The notes beneath the pieces were generated by a model. The model worked only from the letters and a program-made list of their open reading frames with translations. It was not told the DNA's origin and ran no database searches. Below, in pieces: positions 42,300-52,185 of a stretch of 64,000 bases of DNA (position 1 is its first letter; every line of letters starts with the position of its first letter). This stretch comes from Myoxocephalus aenaeus (Eukaryota > Chordata > Actinopteri > Perciformes > Cottidae). A program made the translations under genes and the position numbers. The stretch lies in contig JBAMJR010000154.1 in NCBI GenBank assembly GCA_038501785.1, forward strand, positions 1,109,001-1,173,000, given 5' to 3'.

Positions 42300-42711
42300 G
42301 TCACAATAATCTTGCCGCTCCGCGTCCGAGCTTTGCGCCGCTCCGCTCCGGGTTTTGCGACCAGCCGCTGTCCGCTCTGTTTGATCCATTCCTGCGATTT
42401 CTTCCCGCTCAAAGCCGATCTTGCTGCAGGGAGGAGCGAGCGGAGTGCGGGTGAGCCGAGCCGAGCATCACAAGCCCGCATTCAAGGAAACGTGCAAACA
42501 CAGCACTTTCCCCCCTTACTTTCCGTAATGTTTTAGCCCTCCGAGCCGAACACGTACTATATACCAAGAAACATATGTATGTGGACGTGGATCCTTATGG
42601 GAGCTGTTTGTCTTTGAGGAGCCGGGAATCTCTGCCCAGTGAAGGGAGACCCCCCTCAATTGTGTCCTGCGCCAAGAACTGTAAAGACATGGCCATTACA
42701 CCGCATCTGTG
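42300..42711 (+). promoter_or_regulatory. osbpl6: osbpl6 CpG-rich promoter and probable first exon
   Basis: A GC/CpG-rich block about 2.2 kb head-to-head with the cytochrome c start region. It ends with a good donor CTGTG|GTAAGG at 42711/42712. The stretch before it carries an open frame from ATG 42575 (45 codons, MYVDVDPYGSCL...). If joined directly to the exon at 51940, a TGA forms across the junction, so this frame would be an upstream ORF rather than the OSBPL6 N-terminus. Start site not determined. Confidence 0.5.
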
Positions 42712-42973
42712 GTAAGGCAATACGCTTTTTTCCCCTCTCTCTGTCGAAGGCCAGTCGTGTTTTTATCGAATAAAACCACCGTGTCATGACGGCGCTGTGT
42801 CTCGTGTACGTGTAAGTGTTTGGGTCCAGCCGCTCATTCCGAGACTCCGGGCGCCTCATCCTTTTTGTATTTGCATCCCGAGTGAATCACCGAGGACCAG
42901 TCAGACATTACTACCTCGCTACCGACTTAGCTAGCTGCTGCTGGTCTGACACTGGGGGGAGGGAGGAGAGGAG

Positions 42974-43111
42974 ATGACCCTCCGACCGTGCATCCAAACG
43001 TGCGTATTAACCGACATCACGGCGGCTTTATCGCGATTTAGGAGCGCTATAAACATGGATGCTGTCGTTAATCAAACGGCCAGGAAGCCAACTGTCACGG
43101 ACTTTGATGAG
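42974..43111 (+). other. osbpl6: candidate alternative first coding exon of osbpl6
   Basis: Open frame with ATGs at 42974 and 43055 (the latter AAACATGG, a good context) reading MDAVVNQTARKPTVTDFDE to a phase-0 donor GAG|GTAATG at 43111. Phase 0 would join in frame to the osbpl6 exon at 59726. Splicing to the exon at 51940 would instead stop after five codons. I do not recognise the peptide; function as an exon is inferred. Confidence 0.3.
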
Positions 43112-43839
43112 GTAATGCGTCACTGACATGGTCACCTTTCTAACTCGAGCTCCGTGGTTTCTCCCGTATATCTAACCTATACATCTGAGTATTATTGACG
43201 CACGTGATCTCCGCTCATTAGCCTTTATATTCCACTCATTATGTCGTCAGGTGACATTATGTGTCAGATGACAACTAATTGAAAGTTAGCCAACTTCTGT
43301 CACTGACAGAATGGCTCCACAATATCACCCTGTCTCCCCTTTTTTTCAACTGAAGGTCAGCCAGTGACTTTGCAGTAGTTTAAAATAGCCACGAATCACA
43401 TCAATTAAAGAGCAGCAGAGGAGAATCTGGGTGTATTTGTATGTGGCCAGTGGGCATGCTTCCTTGGTGTTGCTTTGATGATTGATTTTTCAGATATTAT
43501 TCTTGGCCCGGCCTGAAGAACCCTCCTGCTGAAGAAGGTGTCCCCGTCCCATTTAAATAAAATCATTGCAGGGCTTTGAGTGCCTCCTCATTGATGGAGG
43601 GAAATGGAGCAGCCAACCTCACTGTGACGCTCACAATACTGGGCAGATTGTCTTCTTTTTTTTTGCCAAGTAATTAATATTGACAGTAAGGAGTAAATCA
43701 GAAAATTGCTCCTTCTTACTCATTTCATTAGCTGACACGTTCAAGCACATTCAATATATATGGCTTTGAGGCTAGGCCTATGAATCAGACCTATCTGCTC
43801 CTTTGGTTCGCTTACTGACAGGTTCTTGATAATTGTTCA

Positions 43840-43982
43840 TTCTCTGTTATATGTTTTGGGTTGTTTTTTAATTAATTTATGCTGCTGTGCTGTCTGTCTT
43901 GGTCAGGTCTCCCTCGAAAAAGAGATTTTTAATCTCAATGGGACTTCCTGGTTAAATAAAGGTTTAAATAAAAAATAAAAAA
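43840..43982 (+). mobile_element. LINE-like 3' tail in osbpl6 intron 1
   Basis: GGTCTCCCTCGAAAAAGAGA, then TTTTTAATCTCAATGGGACT, then TCCTGGTTAAATAAAGGTTT and AAATAAAAAATAAAA: a well-known teleost repeat end with AATAAA and an A-rich tail. Confidence 0.6.
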
Positions 43983-44910
43983 CTTTTATTTTCCAGAAGT
44001 GTATTGCATCACTCAAAATATAGACTGTGTATAGACCAAATGCATCGGTGTTTCTTGACACAATAACTGTGGAGTGACTTTGTCTAAATAAGATACAATA
44101 TAAAGTTACCAAATCATGGTTCACACCAGGCAACAACTGACAGGATCTGGACAAGAATTCAGTGCCAACATTTAGTTCCTAACAGTTCCCAATATGGGCA
44201 CAAGTCAGTCAGGACTTAAAAAGTATTGCAGTGTGAAACCCGGCTCTACCTAGATGATGTAATGTGTGCAGCGAAGGATAAACTGCCTCTGTCCAGTTAG
44301 TGTTGTTATAAAAAAAGACAGGCTTACTTTAAAGAGATGTGCTGCCCGCTGCTTCCAGATGTCACACAAGATCTACACCCTTTGAGCCCGCTGTTGCACA
44401 CCCAGGGAACCGGTCGAAAACTCTGCTGTGCTGATCAATATGCATTCGCAGCTGTAAACTCAGACAATACTTGTCCTCAAAGATGATGTAATATAATCTT
44501 GGGACACAGGTCTGCTTTTGTTGGCTACTTTAATTATGCAACAGAGAGGGGAGATCAGTAAACTTGGTTCAGTGTAGAGTGCTGGTCGATGATGTGGTGT
44601 TTTGGGTGGCTTGGATGTGGCGACAACACAAACGTGAATGTCCTTTTCACCCCCATCGAGGCACAGTTACCATCATACTTCATCGTGTTACATGTTTGTG
44701 ATGAGTGGTGCCATTAACATCCGTGTGGCTTCACGTTTGACGTAGTAGGAAGTGATCGCTGTTTGTTTTCTTGTTGTTATTTTTCCTTGGTTTGTTTGGC
44801 TTCGGGTCTTGCACTTCTGCACGACACACACGGGGTGTCTAAATCTTCAGATCATTTTCTTCATCCCTCAGACTTCACAGAGCAGGCACACATATAGTGG
44901 GATTGCTGTG

Positions 44911-44913
<3 letters not shown>

Positions 44914-44974
<61 letters not shown>
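44914..44974. repeat. (CT)n microsatellite
   Basis: About 30 CT units in osbpl6 intron 1. Confidence 0.97.
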
Positions 44975-44976
<2 letters not shown>

Positions 44977-46539
44977 AGCTCTCCCTTGCTTGACCCACAT
45001 CAGGACAGATTATCGTTACTGCTTTATTTGTGATACTCTGATCCCAGTGGGAGAAATTTGACTTCTTTTTTTGCCACCACCCCGTAAGGTCACACACCAC
45101 ATATTCATCTTTAAAAAAAAAGCCCTGGAGCATGTAGGAATTTAGCATGTTGTTCAAAGACATTTTCAGCAGAGCAGATTGTTGTTATTACAAGCTGATG
45201 GTTGTCTCTATGTCTCCCTGCTCAAACTTCATTAAGGCCCTCACAACTTTATTCTGTTAAGAGTAAGAAGAAAGTTGAATAATTCACCAGTATGTTTCAT
45301 ATGGACACAGATCTTGTAACTTTGTTTGCAGCCATATTTCTGGACCATAGAAAGTGCTCACCAAACCAAAATTAAAAGAACTAGATTTCTCAAAAATGGA
45401 CCTCAATATCCTGAAGGTCCCTAGATTTTGAACAAATGCTTCAAACCTTTTCATTTGCTCAGTTGATGCTGAGAGATATGGAGAACATAAAATATCATGA
45501 TACTTTTGGCCAAACAACATTTTTTATTTATACATGCTGACAGCTTTCATCATTAATTTAGATTTGGGAAAGCTCTTTCCCCAAATAATCTTAACTTATT
45601 TTATGTGCTAAGAGTGCTTTTTGGTTGAACAAGAGAAATGGGAAAGTTTTGACAAGACATTTCATGCACATGCAGCCACACAACATGAGGATACCCCCCC
45701 TTCTATATACCATATGCCCGTCTATCGCCATTAAAATACGTAGTAGAGAATTGCTTTCTAAAAACAATTTCTCAAACAATCTAATAAGAAATATCTAAAA
45801 TGTAATTTTAAAGTCTGCTGTGCATTAACGGCTGGAGTGGTTGGTGAGAGAGTTTTATTCTCCGTAAAGGAATTTTAGTACTTAGATCTCCAGTATATTC
45901 TGTATGGCTTTAGCATAAAGCACCATTCAAGAGTTTTTGAAATATGAACTGACCCAAAAACAGCTCCTCGTGAGCTCCTTTTCTGTCTTTATTGTCCCGC
46001 ATGGCACATTTTGCTTGCAGCAGCGACACATCAAAGCATAATCATCCATCCAATTACAGACAAAAAAAAAAACATAATTTAGAAAAGGTGTCATGTGACA
46101 GAGGAACAAACACAGAGTATGTAAAGGATAACCCAAACCTCCCAACAAGAATGATTGGTCATTGAGTTGTTTGTCAAGCCAACAAGATTACAGGGTAATT
46201 CAATATAGTGGTGTTTGGTTTGACTCGGTTCTTGAGGTCTTGATCAGGTGCTTAAGATGTGTCGTTGTAGTGTCTACATGGCAGGACCTGCAGTCCTTCT
46301 GATTAAGTCTTGATCGGACGTTCCCCAACATCTAACTAAACTGGTCTGGTATGGAGTAACATGTCCATCTAAACCTACGTACGTATCTGTTTCCTCAAAC
46401 TAAGATTCCTGCGTTTGTGTTTCCTTGTGCATCAACTGTTAACAATGACTGGTTAATCTATTGGCACTACTGGTTGACACTACAACACCTCCGCATTGAT
46501 CCCGTCAGGTAGCCGTAAGATAAGGAGTCAAAGGGAAAC

Positions 46540-46803
46540 ATAAGGGACCAATTTAGTCTGTTAATTAGAAATATGTTGACAATTGACCAACTGTTTAAGT
46601 AATTTTTCACGCAAAAGTATAATTATGTTTTAGACTGTTCGACATAACAATACACCTGATGAAGTCACCTTTGGGCTCTAAGATAATATATTTTATGTTG
46701 TACACAGTTTTTTAGATCCACTTAATTAATTAATTGATTCATTTAGAAAATAAGTGGCAGATCAATTGATTACAAAAATCATTGTCAGTTGCAGTTCTAT
46801 ACT
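46540..46803 (+). mobile_element. TIR miniature element, copy 2
   Basis: Right end GATCAATTGATTACAAAAAT, CATTGTCAGTTGCAGTTCTA mirrors the element at 4639; the interior has AAGTAATTTTTCACGCAAAA and TTTGGGCTCTAAGAT. Confidence 0.5.
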
Positions 46804-47565
46804 AAATAATGTATGCATGTACAGTGCAACAACATGTAATGTGTGTTGACAGTGGTTTTCACTGTTACTTACTGCAGATTTATATCCGGCATTTGGCATC
46901 TTTCTATCTTTTCACATGCTGCTTATGTTATTAATTTACATGAAATGTCCCTGAAAGGACTCAAAATTCAAGCTTTCAAAGTAGTTTGAACAACGTATTA
47001 AAATAGCAGTAAAGTGTATCGTTAAAGTACTTCTCCCTTATGCTTCCTTATTAGGTCAAGGAGAGTGGATCTATTAAATAGGCTAAGTGGAATACTCTAT
47101 CTGAATGGACTTAGAGCCTTGTTACAGTAGCTTAGATCCTAGTTGGCTTAAGACAGGGCCGGGATGATGACGTTGCTAAAGGATCTGAATAATAGATTAT
47201 AGAGTGTGAGTATACTGCACGGTTGCATGTGAGAGTGCATACTGCTGTTCAGTGGTTTCAGGGAGTTTCCTTAACACACAGGAGAGCCTAACACACACAT
47301 ACTGCAGTTAAAACCACAAGGTGCTCCAGAGTTGTATTCAACGCCAGAGTGAACACAAACATATGCATCACTGCCTGTCGATAGTCCTGCACTGCCACAC
47401 AGTAGTCTTTATCAATCCTTAGGATTATGTCTTTGGCTTCATCTTGTAAACATCATAATGTTATAATAATATAAATAATGATATAATATATTTTAAAACA
47501 TTATGTAGAACTTAACATAAATGTGGATGATTTAGTCATATAGATTTGTGATGATATGAGACTTA

Positions 47566-47825
47566 GCTAGAGCTACAATTAACAATTATTTTCTTTATGG
47601 TGATCCATATAAAATGGCAAGAAATATCCATCCTAATCTCCTAAAACCTAAAGTAATGTCAATCAATTTCATTATATTTTCTGACAAACAATCCCGAAAC
47701 CCAAATATAATTAGTTTACTATCACAAAAGACAAAAACAATCAGCAGAAGCTATCGAAGCTATAACCTGTATGTTTCACATAATTGCCTAAAATGTAGTG
47801 TAATCAATTATTAAAAGAGTATATT
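47566..47825 (-). mobile_element. TIR miniature element, copy 3
   Basis: TAGAGCTACAATTAACAATT at the left, then TATTTTCTGACAAACAATCC and TAATTAGTTTACTATCACAA: reverse-oriented, decayed copy. Confidence 0.5.
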
Positions 47826-48490
47826 GATTGAGTGAATTTCTGTTGATCCAACTATTTGACAAAATAAACAAATTGACTATAATATTGTATTATTGAGTAG
47901 TTACACACGGGCTGACAACTCTGCTTGTCCTGCCGTCAATTGCAGCACTTACACCACATCAATGCTTTCCTCCATACATGATTTTATTTTGGAGCTGCTG
48001 TTCATTGTGAAAATAAACACAATGAATCTTACTTTTTGTTCATTATATCCATATTTCTTCTATCTGTTTTCACATGTTCTTGTGTGTAAATACAACATCC
48101 TCTGAATGTTATCCCCAACTGTCACATTATCAACATTGAGGTATTTGATGAAACATATTGTGCTATTTGTCCTTGTAAAGGTCCAATAACCTCCCCACTA
48201 TCTCACCAAGTGTCCCATTTTTAAATGAAAACTAAATTAAACTGAGTTTGTTAATCTGTTTTGTTTTCCACTATCTTGCAATCAATGTATGTTTTGTCAG
48301 TGCTGAGACCTCCTGAGAGCTGAGACAATTACACAGCACCACTGCAGGCAGTATTGTGGGTCTCCGCATGGAGCGACACAGTGCCGTGACTAATGACGAA
48401 AACAAGCACTCCCCCTCTCCATCTTGCTTAGCTTAACATAAGGTTAACCAGAAATTTAAAAATGTGTATATTTACACAAAATATACTACA

Positions 48491-48722
48491 TATATGGCTG
48501 TAACTCATGGGGAGAGTGGTCGTCCTGAAACCACAAGGTAGCCGCTTCGATCCCTGGTCTCCCCATAATTTCATGTCGAAGTGTCCTTGAGCAAGACACT
48601 GAACCCCCAGTTGCTCCCCAGGCGCTTCACAGCAGCCCACTGCTCCTTAATTACTAAGGATGGGTTAAAATGCAGAGAATAAATGTCCCCACTATGGTAC
48701 TAATAAGGGATTAATTATTATT
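48491..48722 (+). mobile_element. tRNA-derived SINE
   Basis: A tRNA-like head with a B-box-like GCTTCGATCCC, then AAGTGTCCTTGAGCAAGACA, ACTGAACCCCCAGTTGCTCC, GCAGCCCACTGCTCC and GGATGGGTTAAAATGCAGAG, ending in TAATTATTATTA. This is a widespread teleost SINE (V-SINE-like). In osbpl6 intron 1. Confidence 0.8.
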
Positions 48723-48869
48723 ACAATGACTGAGGTTTAATAGTTTACCACCTGATGTTGTTATTCTGGGAGACTTGGCTTGTGTGTGTGTGTATAAACT
48801 GTAAACACAACATTTATACATTTTCTGCAGTGGAGGGAGTGAGTATGGTCAATTTGATACAGTGATCTT

Positions 48870-49085
48870 TAACTAGTGAATGATTAATCTGCAGATTATG
48901 TTCTTTAGTCTTAATTTGCTCTGTAAAACATCAGAAAATTGTGAAAAATGCCACTGAAAAAGATTCTAGAGCCCAAAGCTAACATCTTCAGGTTTCTTGT
49001 TTTCAGACAAAAAAAAAAAAAAAATCCAATTTACTATAGTTTAAGACAAAGAAGAGAAGCCAATTCTCCCATTTGACAAGCTGGA
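48870..49085 (-). mobile_element. TIR miniature element, copy 4 (partial)
   Basis: CATCAGAAAATTGTGAAAAA, then AGAGCCCAAAGCTAACATCT and CAATTTACTATAGTTTAAGA parallel the interior of copy 1 in reverse. Confidence 0.45.
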
Positions 49086-49365
49086 ATGACAAATCTTTGG
49101 TATTTTTGTTTGCAACATTTTTTTATTATTATTTAGGCAACAAAAAAATCAATAATAATCTTTCAGCATATTGTAATTCAAGTGATACCCCAGGGTAGGC
49201 AGTTTTCTGAAAAGGGCAGAATTAGAAAATATAGCCCTCTTGCAACTCTCCCCTCTCTTTGTGCTTTGTGCTTCATACACTAACCTGTAAGAGTACTCGT
49301 CATTCATTTCAAACATCATCCATCGAGACTGTTGTATAACACCAATTCTCTTTGCAAACTTGTTG

Positions 49366-49401
49366 GCCAGTAAAACCATTTGAGATGACATACTGGCATT
49401 C
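49366..49401. repeat. 36-bp word repeated at 54363
   Basis: GCCAGTAAAACCATTTGAGA and the next 16 bases (TGACATACTGGCATTC) recur identically near 54363-54399 in the next osbpl6 intron. The sequences around them differ. Confidence 0.8.
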
Positions 49402-50411
49402 AAGTACAAGTATTTCAGAGATGGAGAGAAAATGTTGCCAATACTTAAGACTTCTACTAACCTTGACCTCATGGATGTGCGACATCTAGGCAGCCGGCTA
49501 ACAATATGGTATTGTTGTTATGGTATTTTTGCCCAATGGCGCCAAAAATAAAGCCGCCCACAGCTTCTTTTTTTTACAGATTTTTCAATAATGAGGAAGT
49601 GAGTTTTAAATAACTCAAACGCTTCTAGATCATCAACCACAGGTCTGATTTAATAAATGTAAATGTCTAAAGTACTGTAAACCCTTGTGAGAGGAGAAAC
49701 GATGGACTACATAAAAAAAAAAGATTGTTATGTTTTTATAATTACGTAATTACATAAGCTCCTCAACATGACTGAGCGATTATAACGTTTCACTATTTAA
49801 CTAATTTAGTACCCCTAACAACGGCGGATTTCGCTCAAAGTACCACGTATGTAACCGTAGTGACTGTAGTAGGACTTTACTGTTTGTTGAGCTGCGAGAA
49901 AGCAACGGCTGTTTTTTCTTGAATTTTTCTCTGTGTTTCGAGGTCCTGTGGTCTCATTGTCCCTCAAACGCATCTGAACATGTAGCTCATGGTGCGACCA
50001 AGATTTAGGTAAAAATTGCTAATTTCTTTATTTCTGAACCAAAAAACCTGATTTTTGGACTGGAAAGGCTTGAAAACATGTCATTGCTTGTGTTTATTGT
50101 GATTATTATTGCATATTTGCAATAGGTCTTAATCTTTCTAAAGAGGTGCAGTATTGCTCTGGGGCATGATGGGAAGGCACCAAAAATACAATTAAAAAAA
50201 CTCAGGGAGCGACCGAGGAGTCATTTTTTTTTATCAGACTCTTGACTTTTGATCACATTTATGGAGAAAATAAATAAAAAAAATATTTATTTATTTTATT
50301 TTTATTTTTTAAAGGCAAGGAGTTGCTGATTCTTTAGAGATCAAGGACAATAGGGGCTGGTATTCATATCAAGGTCATATGAGCTGTAGAACACCTGAAG
50401 AAGCCCTAGGG

Positions 50412-51373
50412 CAGTGATTCTCAACTGGTGGGACCCGTTTTCAGTGGGTCGCAGGCCTTTGCCTGAAAAAAGAAAAGAAAAAATTCTCTTTTTTTTTTTT
50501 TTTCATCCTGTGGTTTTATTTTGAAAGGACTTTTTTATGCAGCGGAGTGTCGCTATTTTGCCGGCTCTGGTTTCAACTGGTTTTGCACTTGTCCCTCCAT
50601 GTTTTCAGCAGCGTGGGCCAGGTTGGGTCAAACCATCCTGATATGGGGGAGACTCTGGGTTTTTAGGATAATTAAATTAAACAGCCTACTGAATATAACA
50701 TTGACAACTGATGGCGCTGCCTGCATGACAGGAAAAAACTCTGGGGTCGTGAGGAGAATTGAGTGCTGCTTAATTTTCTGTAAAGCACAATGTTTTTCAG
50801 TATTTACTGATGAGGTAATCACAAGAGAAGTTAATGTTGTATATATGAATACTTTTGAATTCCACTTTTGTTTAATTTATTTTGAGTTAGCGGAAAAGCT
50901 GCTCCTCAACACAGTGACGTGTTCCACAGTAAAGTGTTTGTCATAGATTCGGTGAGTGTGTGTTCTCAGTTAAAGTTAGGTCATTTCAGTCTTTTTGAAA
51001 CTTCTTCTTAGTTGTTGGACTGTTTGTGCATGAAAGCTGTTGAGTCTGTTTAAAAATAGCTGAAGATTCTGAATTGTTATATATGTTGTAATACCTCGTG
51101 TCCTGAAGATGCAGTTTTAGTTTTTTAATTAAAATGCAGCTAATTGAGTGTAAAAGGGAATAGTTCCCTCTCTATCATCGCCACCAGCTGCTCGTTTTGG
51201 TTATTAAACTTGTTTTTGTGTTAGCATACATATTCTGTACTATCTCAGGTTCAAACTGCACCATCTTTTCATTACATACATTGGAGAAGTTGAGAATGTT
51301 CCTCGATTTGGGTCGCGGCTTGTCATTCAGGGGTGATGATGGGTCCCGGAGCCAGACCAGTTGAGAACCACTG
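50412..51373 (+). mobile_element. hAT-family transposon with perfect 8-bp target duplication
   Basis: Left end CAGTGATTCTCAACTGGT, right end (reverse complement) CAGTGGTTCTCAACTGGT: hAT Charlie/Zaphod-type TIRs. Flanks are CCCTAGGG at 50404-50411 and 51374-51381. The interior keeps a decayed transposase piece in the plus frame (LTTDGAACMTGKNSGVVRRI at about 50697-50760), the DGAxxMTGKxSGVV block of ZBED/SCAND3-like hAT transposases. At 962 bp it is internally deleted and not autonomous. Confidence 0.9.
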
Positions 51374-51409
51374 CCCTAGGGTATCCCTATAAGGGGACCC
51401 TCGGGCTGA

Positions 51410-51464
51410 TGAGACTAATCAATTATCAAAATAGCTGCCGATCAACTAATCTACTAATCGTTGC
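51410..51464 (-). mobile_element. TIR miniature element end, copy 5
   Basis: AATCAATTATCAAAATAGCT, then ACTAATCGTTGCAGCTCTA is an element end in reverse orientation, directly after the hAT insertion. Confidence 0.5.
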
Positions 51465-51545
51465 AGCTCTATGAAGATGTACAGTTTGATGTTTACCTGA
51501 AGTTAGTGGTCGGTGTACAGTTCGGGACTCAAGTCAATGTAGGTT

Positions 51546-51630
51546 AGAGCTGAACAGATCGGCCCATTACTTGATTTGTCGATCGAAAATTATACAATAT
51601 CTCAGGTTTCAGTTTCTCAAATGGGAGGAT
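51546..51630 (+). mobile_element. TIR miniature element fragment, copy 6
   Basis: AGAGCTGAACAGATCGGCCC, GATTTGTCGATCGAAAATTA, TCTCAAATGGGAGGATTT: start of a related element. Confidence 0.4.
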
Positions 51631-51939
51631 TTCCTTCACCAACCTCATAGCAAACAAAATGAAAGGCTTATCCAGTAACGCACATATAATGAGGAGTATC
51701 TTAAAAACCCATGCTTCAAAGAATGGCTCACAGCGTCTCGACTGAGCATCTGTGAGTGGGATTAACATATTTAAATTGATGGAGGATAGTTCAGGAAGCT
51801 TAGGAAAGGCCCAGACACTCATTTATTCAAGGAGTAAACTAGACTAGGAGTCGCTTGATGAATGATACTGTGTGGAGAGAGAATGAGGAAGGCAAAGTAG
51901 ATGTGGTAATGTAACTTCCTGACCTTTTTTGTTTTTCAG

Positions 51940-52185
51940 ATGAACAGCAAGCAGTGAGTGTGAGAAACCTTCAGAGGATGCGCCTGATCTGCGGGGCTCA
52001 GTGTTGAGGGAGGTACACAGAGCCAACTGGTGCCCACCATGTCTCATCACCAACACTACCAGCGAGGCCCTCATGGCCGCACCATGAGCTCTGACGATAG
52101 GAGCTCTCCGCCAGTAAACAAGAGCTCCACGCCGGTTCACAAGAGCGCCTCCTCCTCTTCCTCTTCCCAGCGCGACAGTCGGCAG
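51940..52185 (+). CDS. osbpl6: osbpl6 exon with start codon
   Basis: Acceptor GTTTTTCAG at 51939, donor GTAATT after 52185. Coding starts at ATG 52039 (CCCACCATGT) or the in-frame ATG 52084, giving 49 or 34 codons ending SSSSSSQRDSRQ. The 99-base leader holds two short upstream ORFs: MNSKQ (51940-51957, its ATG being the first three bases of the exon) and MRLICGAQC (51978-52007). They suggest translational control. Confidence 0.92.

Noticed and set aside
50521..50946. 141-aa frame as a host gene
   Set aside because: It lies inside the hAT element and contains its DGAxxMTGKxSGVV transposase block.
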